From assembly GCF_014334325.1 (NCBI RefSeq), contig NZ_JACSET010000002.1, positions 342,699 through 406,698 on the forward strand: DNA of 64,000 bases, read 5' to 3'. The translations under genes were made by a program, and so were the position numbers. Origin of the DNA: Treponema sp. Marseille-Q4130. GTDB taxonomy: Bacteria; Spirochaetota; Spirochaetia; Treponematales; Treponemataceae. Shown one piece after another: positions 35,963-43,050 of the stretch (the stretch's first letter is position 1; each line of letters begins with the position of its first letter). The notes beneath the pieces are model-generated. The model searched no databases, was not told where the DNA came from, and saw only the letters and a program-made list of their open reading frames with translations.

Positions 35963-36229
35963 ATGTCCGCCGAAGAATTCTTTTCATACGATGACGAATA
36001 CGATGATGACGATTTTGATGCCGAGGACGATTTCGGCAGCGACGACGGAGACGAAGAGCTCGACGAATTCGACGAAGACGCCGACTTTTTCGAAGACGAT
36101 CCTCTTGAAGAAGAAGACGACATAGACGAACCCTACGACGACTACGAAGAAGAAGACGGGTACGGCAGCTTACGCGATGACGATGAAGAGCTGTCGGATG
36201 ACGACGACTTCGACGACGACACTTATTGA
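35963..36229 (+). CDS. Highly acidic small protein
   Basis: An 88-residue protein in which more than half of all residues are Asp or Glu, with a single Arg and no Lys. Aromatic residues (Phe, Tyr) are spaced through it. Such a composition implies a disordered polyanion, perhaps a nucleic-acid mimic, a metal or cation buffer, or a chaperone tail. GGGAG at 35953-35957 favours the ATG at 35963; an ATG at 35951 overlaps that site. It has its own promoter and is not in an operon. No known family is recognised. Confidence 0.7.
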   Translation: MSAEEFFSYDDEYDDDDFDAEDDFGSDDGDEELDEFDEDADFFEDDPLEEEDDIDEPYDDYEEEDGYGSLRDDDEELSDDDDFDDDTY

Positions 36230-36490
36230 TATCGCCTTTTAAAATCCGATCGGCGCGCTTTCATTTTTCGAAAATTTCCGACAGGCTCGCTTTTCGGCAC
36301 GGGTTTTTATTAATTATTATTTTTTATTTCAGGGCGACTTTTTGCGGCAAACCGCAAAAACCGGGCTTTCCGAGGTTCCGCCGTCCGGCTCCATTCCTTC
36401 GGAACGGCTCCGCCGCCTCTCCAATCCCTGTCGCACGCAAAGCCTTTTTCTGCTCTGCATTTCCTCCGAAACTCGCAGCACTACCGTGCG
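36230..36490. other. Convergent intergenic region with palindromes
   Basis: This 261-bp gap separates the acidic-protein gene from rsfS, which converge here. It contains the palindrome TTTTTGCGG-CAAA-CCGCAAAAA (36339-36360) and a GC-rich stretch with repeated GGAAC/GTTCC and CCGCC units (36370-36425). No U-run follows the palindrome on either strand, and no convincing gene is present. Confidence 0.5.
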
Positions 36491-36844
36491 TTAATCGTTA
36501 AATTCTACACGGCGGCCGGCGTGCCACAGTTTTTCCAAATCGTAAAAATTCCTTGCTTCGCTCGACATCAAGTGTACGACGATATCTCCGAAATCCGTAA
36601 GCTGCCAGTCGTCACCGTCGCTCTGTTTTCTGCGCGTACGGTAAAGTTCGAGTTCGTTTTCCTTCGCATAATCGCATGCCTGTTTATACAAACCTTCTTT
36701 GTGCGCCGAACTCGTAACCGTAACGATGATAAAATAATCCGTCCAGCTGTTCAGCTCCGAAACATCGATAAGCGAGACGTCTTTTCCTTTGCCGTCTTCC
36801 ATAAGCCGCGCGAGTTCTTTCGCTTTTTCTTCCGTAGTTTTCAT
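36491..36844 (-). CDS. rsfS: Ribosomal silencing factor RsfS
   Basis: A 117-residue RsfS/Iojap protein that binds L14 and blocks joining of ribosomal subunits under starvation. The core ISLIDVSEL-like VSLIDVSELNSWTDYFIIVT and DWQLTDFGDIVVHLMSSEAR are typical. ATG 36844 has AAGGA eight bases before it; the frame reads further upstream into the preceding gene but was not used. It ends the rplU-to-rsfS cluster. Confidence 0.94.
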   Translation of the reverse strand: MKTTEEKAKELARLMEDGKGKDVSLIDVSELNSWTDYFIIVTVTSSAHKEGLYKQACDYAKENELELYRTRRKQSDGDDWQLTDFGDIVVHLMSSEARNFYDLEKLWHAGRRVEFND

Positions 36845-36860
36845 AACTGCAATCCTTGTA

Positions 36861-38087
36861 TCAATTCGCGGACGGGCGTACATAGCGTCCGTCAAAATCT
36901 TTTCCCAAAATAATCGTAAAGTCGACGCTCGCAACCGATTCGTTCGCAGTGTCGCTCCTGACTTCCTCTTCCTGAATATTCGTGCAGCGGATAAAATCGC
37001 CGACCATTTTCGCAATTTCCCTGTTACCGATGTGATCGATGATCACCGTCTTTTCGTAATCGTTCCTGTCGGCATTCAGCGTACTTAAAATATCGTAGCT
37101 CGCGTTTTGAAACAAAATCGCCGTATTGTGCGCAAGCCCCTGCACCGTCGTGCCGTTTTGAATTTCAAGCACGTAGATGCGGCTCGTCATCGTATTGCCG
37201 GTAGAGATGAGCATATTCGTGGACTGAGCGACCGCCTGTTTGATAAAGTCGCCTCCGTTGAGCGGAAAAACGAGCTGTTTGCCGTCGACGGTACTCACCC
37301 TTCCCGTCACGTTTTGCCTGATGATATATTCCGTGTTCATCTCCGCAAGGAGCGACATGTGCGTCGCAAAATCTTTCGCATCGAGATTCGACGAAAAGAG
37401 CGGCAAAAATTTATTAATATTTTTTTTGGCGAGTATCATCGCTTTGTTTTCACCGAGCTGCGTAAAATAGGCTATCATAACGTTTTGATAGCGCTCGTAT
37501 ACGTCGGCGTCCGTCTCTTCGCTCAAGCGGTAACGGAGATAAGTCGAAACCTTATCGCCGTCGAGTGTTACCGCTCCGGACGGCAAAAGCCAGCGCTCAC
37601 CGTCGGCGGAAAGAGAGTCGACCGGGGCGGAAATAAAAACGCGCAAACCGCCCATCATATCGGTCAGCGTGATAAAATGGTCGAGCTTTACGATCGAATA
37701 AAAAGGTATCGACGTTCCGAGCAGGTTTTCGATTTGCCGGAGATAAGCGGCTATCCCCTTTTCGCGATAGATGACCGCGATGCCGTCGGTACGTCCCTGC
37801 GTGCCTTCGACGCCTTCGAGCACGCGGTAAATGCCGCCGACATTGTACGGGATATTGACGACGGCCGCTTTTTTCGAAACCGGATAATAGATGACGACTT
37901 CCGTCATAAGCGCATTTCCGTTTCCGTCGTCGAGCACATAGAGCGTGCGGATCACTTGATCGTTTTCGAGACTTTTGCCGACCGTGTCGGTACGGAGTGA
38001 CAGGGCGATAAAAACGGAAACGCCCGCGATGATGGCGAATATGAGGATCAAAAACAGTATGCCTTTTTGTTCGTCACGGATATGCAT
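36861..38087 (-). CDS. LytR-CpsA-Psr (LCP) family protein
   Basis: A 408-residue membrane-anchored protein with one N-terminal helix (FLILIFAIIAGVSVFIALSL) and an extracytoplasmic LCP domain (about 45-270), with IPYNVGGIYRVLE and DHFITLTDMMGGLRVFI, followed by a LytR C-terminal domain (about 300-370, YVLEIQNGTTVQGLA). LCP enzymes attach polymers to peptidoglycan in Gram-positive bacteria. In a spirochete without wall teichoic acid the cargo is unknown. It lies between yqeK and rsfS, a position also occupied by LCP genes in some Firmicutes. Confidence 0.85.
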   Translation of the reverse strand: MHIRDEQKGILFLILIFAIIAGVSVFIALSLRTDTVGKSLENDQVIRTLYVLDDGNGNALMTEVVIYYPVSKKAAVVNIPYNVGGIYRVLEGVEGTQGRTDGIAVIYREKGIAAYLRQIENLLGTSIPFYSIVKLDHFITLTDMMGGLRVFISAPVDSLSADGERWLLPSGAVTLDGDKVSTYLRYRLSEETDADVYERYQNVMIAYFTQLGENKAMILAKKNINKFLPLFSSNLDAKDFATHMSLLAEMNTEYIIRQNVTGRVSTVDGKQLVFPLNGGDFIKQAVAQSTNMLISTGNTMTSRIYVLEIQNGTTVQGLAHNTAILFQNASYDILSTLNADRNDYEKTVIIDHIGNREIAKMVGDFIRCTNIQEEEVRSDTANESVASVDFTIILGKDFDGRYVRPSAN

Positions 38088-38112
38088 ATTATCCCAAGAA
38101 CTCCTTAATAAT

Positions 38113-38703
38113 TTATCGGCAATTCAACGAACGCAAAAGTCTTTCCGATTCGGGTGCAACGGCGCATCCCTTTTTTTTCAAATACGCGATCCCGTCGGCG
38201 AGCACTTTTTCTACGAGTTCGTCAAGCGAAAGACTTTCGAGAGAAGCCGAATACGCTTTTGTCATCTGCGGACGGCCGGGTTCGATTTTATCCGCAACAT
38301 AGACGACTTTCGAAAGAGAGCACATGCCCTCTTCTCCGAACGTGTGAACCGCGACCGCCTGCAGTATGTCGTTATCCGTTACGCCAAAATCGACCCTGAG
38401 CATAACAGCTGCCGCGCGTCCGTGGAGCAGCGAAAGCTTTTGCGCTTCAAGAGGCGTAATCGCTTTTCCGTCCTCACGGGCGAGTGCCGCGATCTTTTCG
38501 TCGCTCATGTCTTTGCACATATCATGCGCGATGGCCGCAAGATAGCCGCGCGACGCGTCCAATCCGTATTTTTTGCAAAGCCGGAAAGCGGTTTCGGCAA
38601 CGCGCACCAAATGTTCGTAACGCTCTTTTGTTAAAACCGCTTTTGCATAGTCTTTGACGCGGGCGATGAGCGCGGAGCTGCCGTTAAAATCTTCCGTATC
38701 CAT
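38113..38703 (-). CDS. yqeK: YqeK-type HD-domain nucleotide hydrolase
   Basis: A 196-residue HD phosphohydrolase related to symmetric diadenosine tetraphosphatases. The metal-binding His-Asp pair is in LAAIAHDMCKDM, with LLHGRAAA and VHTFG downstream. The ATG at 38703 overlaps the end of nadD by 20 bp; a longer frame to 38808 lies wholly inside nadD and was rejected. The nadD-yqeK link is conserved widely. Confidence 0.9.
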   Translation of the reverse strand: MDTEDFNGSSALIARVKDYAKAVLTKERYEHLVRVAETAFRLCKKYGLDASRGYLAAIAHDMCKDMSDEKIAALAREDGKAITPLEAQKLSLLHGRAAAVMLRVDFGVTDNDILQAVAVHTFGEEGMCSLSKVVYVADKIEPGRPQMTKAYSASLESLSLDELVEKVLADGIAYLKKKGCAVAPESERLLRSLNCR

Positions 38704-39346
38704 AAAGCCGTTTCCGTATAATATATCGAAAAACGCTTTCGGGAACAAGGTAACGCCAGCTTTTTCCCGAACCGATGCGGGAGCGGATTTCGGTCGAAGA
38801 AAGCGCAAGCCGAGGATTGTCGAGAAGCCTGTGCGGAAACGGAAAAGGCAGGGACTCCCCTACTCCGTCAAATCCGCCGGTATAATTTCCCAGAGGCGTA
38901 TTTTGAAAGGCTTTGATCGCTTCTCCGTTTTCTCCGTCCCGCCTCCGCGCAATGACGATATCGGACATGGAAGCGACGTCTGATGCGCGATACCACTTTT
39001 CGAACTCGCGCGCGTTTTCTTCTCCGATGATGAGCGCGGGCTTTCCTTCGATCGAATCGCCGAATTTTTTAATAATATACTCAAGCGTGTCGAAAGTGTA
39101 TGACACCCCGCCTCGCTCGATTTCGCACGCTTCGGCTGCAAAGTGCGGAGAATCTTTGCAAAACGAGCGCACCATGCCGAGCCTGTCTTTCGCAGAAGCC
39201 GCATCCGTAAAGTGTTTGTGCGGCGGGATAAAGGTCGGGACGAGGAGCACTTTGTCGAAGCCGAGCTCTTTTACTGCAGTTTCGGCAAGCATGGCGTGTC
39301 CTATGTGCAGCGGATTGAAGGCACCGCCGAGCAAAGCGATTTTCAT
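38684..39346 (-). CDS. nadD: Nicotinate-nucleotide adenylyltransferase
   Basis: A 220-residue enzyme forming NaAD from nicotinate mononucleotide and ATP in NAD synthesis. It starts with LLGGAFNPLHIGHAMLAE, which carries the nucleotidyl-transfer HIGH motif, and ends with LSSTEIRSRIGSGKSWRYLV, the family C-terminal signature. The start codon overlaps the obgE stop by 4 bp and the 3' end overlaps yqeK. Confidence 0.95.
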   Translation of the reverse strand: MKIALLGGAFNPLHIGHAMLAETAVKELGFDKVLLVPTFIPPHKHFTDAASAKDRLGMVRSFCKDSPHFAAEACEIERGGVSYTFDTLEYIIKKFGDSIEGKPALIIGEENAREFEKWYRASDVASMSDIVIARRRDGENGEAIKAFQNTPLGNYTGGFDGVGESLPFPFPHRLLDNPRLALSSTEIRSRIGSGKSWRYLVPESVFRYIIRKRLYGYGRF

Positions 39347-40473
39347 GAACGCTCCGTCCCCGGATACTGCGTTTCCATACTTTCGTCGACCGACCGCGTC
39401 GAAAGAAACGACGACGCTTCATTTCCGCGAGAAATCTCGCCGTCCTGCCCCTCAGTCCTTACGCCCGAAGCGGCATCGACCATATCGATGATCCCGATCT
39501 TTGCGCTCCGCATATTCATATTCGCAGTAACCGAAATCGCGATAACGGGAGTTTCCTTTTCCGCTTCGCGAATCAATTTAATAATTTTTTGCGCGCGCTC
39601 GGCAGCTCCTTCCACGTCGATTTTATTGCACAGCACCATCTTCGGCTTTGCAGCGAGCTCGGGCGAATACGAAGCGAGTTCTTTTTTCAGCGTAGCGTAA
39701 GCGGCCATACAGCTTTCGTCGGAACAGTCGATCATATAGATGAGGCAGGCCGTGCGCGAAATATGTTTTAAAAATTTAAATCCGAGCCCCGCGCCTTCGG
39801 ACGCGCCTTCGATGATCCCCGGTATATCGGCGATGATGATGTCGCGATCGTCATCGATGCGGAGCACGCCCAAGTTGGGGATTTTCGTCGTAAAGGGATA
39901 GGGCGCAATTTTCGGACGCGCGTTCGTAAACGCATTTAAAAGCGACGACTTGCCGGCGTTCGGAAAACCGACGAGTCCCGCATCGGCTATGATCGAAAGC
40001 TCGAGGCGGAGCTTCCTCACTTCTCCGGGAGTGCCCGGATGCGCGTAACGCGGCGCCTGATTCGTCGACGACTTGAAATGAACGTTGCCCCAGCCGCCCT
40101 TACCGCCGCTCAAAAAAACGAAGCGCTCGTTTTCGTCTTCGTCGGTAAAATCGTGGATGAGTTCGTCCGTTTCGGCATCCCGTATCGTCGTGCCCGGCGG
40201 AACGGCGATGACGACATCTTCTCCGTCTTTGCCGTATTTGTTCCAGCCCGAACCGTCGCCGCCGTTTTTCGCTTTAAAGACGACTTGATTGCGGAGTTTT
40301 GCAAGCGTACGCATATTGCGCTTGACGCAAAACACAACGTCGCCCCCCTTGCCGCCGTCTCCTCCGTTCGGCCCCCCTCGCGGAATGTATTTTTCTCTGC
40401 GAAACGCGATGCAGCCGTTTCCGCCTTTTCCCGAGCGGACTTCGATCACCGCTTCATCTGCAAATTGTGCCAT
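39343..40473 (-). CDS. obgE: Obg/CgtA GTPase
   Basis: A 376-residue ribosome-assembly and stress-response GTPase. The N-terminal glycine-rich Obg domain starts at MAQFADEAVIEV, and the G domain has VGFPNAGKSSLLN, DIPGIIEGASEG and NKIDVEGA. The C-terminal tail after residue 330 is short and acidic, without the OCT domain of some orthologues. The frame stays open upstream to 40731 through a fold-back element, but family comparison places the start at 40473. Confidence 0.95.
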   Translation of the reverse strand: MAQFADEAVIEVRSGKGGNGCIAFRREKYIPRGGPNGGDGGKGGDVVFCVKRNMRTLAKLRNQVVFKAKNGGDGSGWNKYGKDGEDVVIAVPPGTTIRDAETDELIHDFTDEDENERFVFLSGGKGGWGNVHFKSSTNQAPRYAHPGTPGEVRKLRLELSIIADAGLVGFPNAGKSSLLNAFTNARPKIAPYPFTTKIPNLGVLRIDDDRDIIIADIPGIIEGASEGAGLGFKFLKHISRTACLIYMIDCSDESCMAAYATLKKELASYSPELAAKPKMVLCNKIDVEGAAERAQKIIKLIREAEKETPVIAISVTANMNMRSAKIGIIDMVDAASGVRTEGQDGEISRGNEASSFLSTRSVDESMETQYPGTERS

Positions 40474-40494
40474 ACTGTTCTCTTGTTTATATCC

Positions 40495-40748
40495 GGGCAA
40501 CTGCACTGGAAAACTATAATCTCTAAAAAATAAGGTGTAACATAAAAAATCGGCTGCACTCCCGGCAGCAGCCCTGCGTTCGCCGCGGCAGACCGTAATC
40601 GGAATCGGACTGCACAAACTTTTTTCGCAAAAAGTTTGCTTGCCATCGGTCTGAGCGGCTCGGCGGCAGTTCCGCTGCCTCGCGTTCCGCCTTTTCTTAT
40701 GTAAGTATACGCTTCTTTTCTGTGTATACATTTCCAGTGCAGTTGCCC
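40495..40748. repeat. 254-bp fold-back element between rpmA and obgE
   Basis: The ends are perfect 18-bp inverted repeats, 40495-40512 and 40731-40748 (GGGCAACTGCACTGGAAA and complement). Inside, further segments pair imperfectly: about 40544-40561 with 40690-40706, and GGCAGACCG near 40585 with CGGTCTGAG near 40648. The centre is a perfect hairpin CAAACTTTTT-TCGC-AAAAAGTTTG. As RNA it would form one long imperfect hairpin in the leader of obgE. No clear target-site duplication is visible. It accounts for most of the 362-bp gap between obgE and rpmA. Confidence 0.7.
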
Positions 40749-40781
40749 TGCTATTTTCATTTAAAATTACCCTAAACGAAA

Positions 40782-40813
40782 ATACCCGGCGCAGGCTGTG
40801 CTGAACCGGGTAT
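40782..40813 (-). terminator. Intrinsic terminator after rpmA
   Basis: Minus-strand stem ATACCCGG/CCGGGTAT with a 16-base loop, followed by TTTTCGTTT. It lies 23 bp beyond the L27 stop and implies that obgE and the genes after it rely on read-through or a promoter within the fold-back region. Confidence 0.7.
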
Positions 40814-40835
40814 CATCATAGTGTCAAACAAAATT

Positions 40836-41093
40836 TTACGCGTTTGCCGGAGCAACGGAAATATATTTTCTGTTCATCCGTTCGTGGTAGACGACTTTGC
40901 CGTCCGCCGTCGCATACAGGCTGTCGTCGCCTGCGCGCTTTACATTGCTGCCCGGAAAAAATTTCGTTCCGCGCTGTTTGACAAGTATGGAACCGGCCGT
41001 AACCGCTTCTCCGCCGTATCGCTTTACGCCTAAATTTTTAGGATTGGAATCGCGTCCGTTTTTGGCGCCGCTGCCGCCTCTCGATCTTCCCAT
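40836..41093 (-). CDS. rpmA: 50S ribosomal protein L27
   Basis: An 85-residue L27 whose N-terminal tail reaches the peptidyl-transferase centre. The sequence begins [20 protein letters not shown] and includes [20 protein letters not shown]. It lacks the cleavable extension with FFAS found in Firmicutes; an in-frame TAA stands five codons before the ATG, so no longer form is possible. GAGG precedes the start. Between prp (12 bp upstream) and a terminator. Confidence 0.95.
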   Translation of the reverse strand: MGRSRGGSGAKNGRDSNPKNLGVKRYGGEAVTAGSILVKQRGTKFFPGSNVKRAGDDSLYATADGKVVYHERMNRKYISVAPANA

Positions 41094-41105
41094 AGTATAC
41101 CTCGT

Positions 41106-41444
41106 TTAATCAGTTTGTATCTTCAATTCTACGTTGTGCGGATATTCCCGCGCAAGAGAAGCGAGTCCCGCTTCCAAAAATCGCCCGGCATATACGAGCG
41201 CCGCCCGTGATTCCGCCGGCGCGCTTTCCGCGCTCACATCGAAATCCAAGCTCCCCCGCTCCGAAGCGTCAAGCCTGACAAAGACGCCCTCCGTTTCGGA
41301 AAGCGCCTGCATCGTCGTGCGCAGCAAAACCGTAACGGCGCTGCAGACGATGTCGCTTCCCCTCTCGGCAAAACGCGCGTGTCCCAGCGCCCTGCACGAT
41401 ACGAGCACTCCGTCTTTGCCGCAGGTGAGCAGCACGGAAATCAT
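41106..41444 (-). CDS. prp: Prp-type ribosomal-processing cysteine protease
   Basis: A 112-residue YsxB/Prp protein. The catalytic pair is visible: His in ALGHARFAERG and Cys in GSDIVCSAVTVL. In Staphylococcus aureus Prp removes the N-terminal extension of L27. Here the adjacent L27 has no extension, so the target must differ or the role has changed. The start overlaps the rplU stop by one base (TAATG), giving translational coupling. Confidence 0.9.
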   Translation of the reverse strand: MISVLLTCGKDGVLVSCRALGHARFAERGSDIVCSAVTVLLRTTMQALSETEGVFVRLDASERGSLDFDVSAESAPAESRAALVYAGRFLEAGLASLAREYPHNVELKIQTD

Positions 41445-41758
41445 TACGCGCCGATAATCTCCGTTACGGTAACTTTCGTATACGCCTGTCGGTGCCCGAT
41501 AAGCCTGTGGTAATCCTTTTTCGCTTTGTATTTGAACACAAGCACTTTTTTGTCACGGAAAGTTTCCCCGACTTCGACTTTGACTTTAGCGCCCGCAACA
41601 TAGGGAGCGCCGACGCTGATTTTATCGCCGTCGCTTACGAGCAAAACGGAATCGAGTTCGACGGTTGCGCCTTTTTCTTCGCTCAATTTATCGACCGTTA
41701 AAACGGCACCCTTTTCCGCTTTATACTGTTTGCCCTTATATTCGATAAGTGCGTACAT
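41444..41758 (-). CDS. rplU: 50S ribosomal protein L21
   Basis: A 104-residue L21 starting MYALIEYKGKQYKAEKG, with YKAKKDYHRLIGHRQAYTKV at the end, the rRNA-binding signature. Length is normal. The frame extends 16 codons upstream, but the ATG at 41758 has a good AGGAG site and fits all L21 N termini. First gene of the L21-Prp-L27 unit. Confidence 0.95.
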   Translation of the reverse strand: MYALIEYKGKQYKAEKGAVLTVDKLSEEKGATVELDSVLLVSDGDKISVGAPYVAGAKVKVEVGETFRDKKVLVFKYKAKKDYHRLIGHRQAYTKVTVTEIIGA

Positions 41759-41851
41759 GGCAACACTCCTAATTATTAAAATAATGCGCATAAAACGGCG
41801 GCACACGAAACGGAGATTCTGTAAAACCGTTTTACATTACGCGTGTCGATT

Positions 41852-41881
41852 ATTTTATCGGAAAATACGGGAATTAGTCAA
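41852..41881 (-). promoter_or_regulatory. Probable rplU promoter
   Basis: On the minus strand TTGACT (41881-41876), 18-base spacer and TAAAAT (41857-41852). The leader to rplU would be about 85 bases and includes a short palindrome TGTAAAAC-C-GTTTTACA (41820-41836), a possible site for ribosomal-protein feedback. Confidence 0.55.
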
Positions 41882-41966
41882 TATGTCGATAAAGGTATGT
41901 AAAAAAATGTGCAACCGCATGATACCCAAACGACGGAACCATACGGCTGCGCAAAAACATATTGTG

Positions 41967-43010
41967 TTATTTATTTACATCCGCCCACATATCCGTCCAC
42001 TTATCGAGCAGCTCGGTCTTGCGCTTTGCAAGCATTGCGACGTCCATCGGGACAACGCTGTCGTCGATATCTTTCGGAAAATAACTTTCATCGTAATGAT
42101 AGGTTTTATTGGGACCGCGTGAACCTGCGGCCTTTTCTCGGGCAAGCTGATATTCCGCGCTCGATAAAATATCGAGGAATACTTTCGCGAGTTCGGGATG
42201 CGGACAATTCTTTACCATTCCCGCGCCTCCGACAACCACGGTATTGCCTTCTTTCGGCCAGCATATTTCCACATTGTCGGCGCCGTTCATCTTAAGCGAA
42301 ATACATGCGTTATCGTAAGAAAGACCGACGGCGTATTCTCCGTTATACACGTTTCGATAACAGGCCGAAGAACTTGTGGTAATAACGCCGGAACAATTCT
42401 GCATAAGTTTACGCTGAAAATTCCACGCTTTTTCATCGCCGAAACTGTCTCCCATTACATACAACATGGTCTGAAGCTGCCGCCATGCCGATGAAGATGC
42501 GGACGGATCGGCTTGAATGATTTTTCCTTTCAGCTGTGGCTGGAGCAAATCGGCATATCCGTTTACATCGACACCGAGTTCTTTAAGTACCTGCGTATTT
42601 TTCAGCAAACACACGTATTGGTATGCAAAATATGTATAATAACCGTTCGATTCCGCAGCACATTCGGAAGCGTATTTGGGCGTATAGGGCTGCAGGAGAT
42701 GAAAATACTGGTCGCCGTCCGTTTGAAACAGTCCGCCCAAAATAATGTCCGCTTGCGGATTCGCTTTTTCCGCATCGACGCGCGCAACAAGCTCTCCGAG
42801 CGAACCGCTGATAAATTCTACGGAAGCATTCGGATAATATTTTTTAAAAATATTTAAAAATACCTCATGATCCGTGTCGGTTTGCGTACTATATGCAACA
42901 ACCGTTCCCGTTAATCCCGCACCTTCCGATACGACATCCTTTTTTTTACAGCCCACCGACAATATGAAAGCGGACAGTACAATACAAAAAACACCGATGC
43001 TTTTCTTCAT
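41967..43010 (-). CDS. Iron-type ABC transporter substrate-binding lipoprotein
   Basis: A 347-residue lipoprotein with a signal ending ILSVGC, then KKKD. The mature part matches the FbpA/AfuA class of periplasmic binding proteins: VVAYSTQTDTDHEVFLNIF at the N terminus, ADIILGGLFQ, and a C-terminal lobe with VGLSYDNACISL and VVVGGAGMVKN. Likely ligands are ferric iron or a small anionic compound such as a phosphonate. It follows the fused permease by 40 bp. No ATP-binding subunit is encoded after it. Confidence 0.82.
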   Translation of the reverse strand: MKKSIGVFCIVLSAFILSVGCKKKDVVSEGAGLTGTVVAYSTQTDTDHEVFLNIFKKYYPNASVEFISGSLGELVARVDAEKANPQADIILGGLFQTDGDQYFHLLQPYTPKYASECAAESNGYYTYFAYQYVCLLKNTQVLKELGVDVNGYADLLQPQLKGKIIQADPSASSSAWRQLQTMLYVMGDSFGDEKAWNFQRKLMQNCSGVITTSSSACYRNVYNGEYAVGLSYDNACISLKMNGADNVEICWPKEGNTVVVGGAGMVKNCPHPELAKVFLDILSSAEYQLAREKAAGSRGPNKTYHYDESYFPKDIDDSVVPMDVAMLAKRKTELLDKWTDMWADVNK

Positions 43011-43050
43011 CTTTTACTCCTTGTATCCGTTATACAGATATTAATAATTA

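Noticed and set aside
36339-36360. Bidirectional terminator between the acidic-protein gene and rsfS
   Set aside because: The palindrome is perfect, but on both strands the 3' side ends in A residues, with no U-run.
36300-36490. Copy of the 254-bp fold-back element in the rsfS gap
   Set aside because: Both regions have a T/A-flanked hairpin followed by GC-rich repeats, but no stretch long enough aligns.
39343-40731. obgE with an 86-residue N-terminal extension
   Set aside because: The frame is open, but family comparison puts the start at MAQFADEA (40473), and the extension is encoded by the fold-back element.
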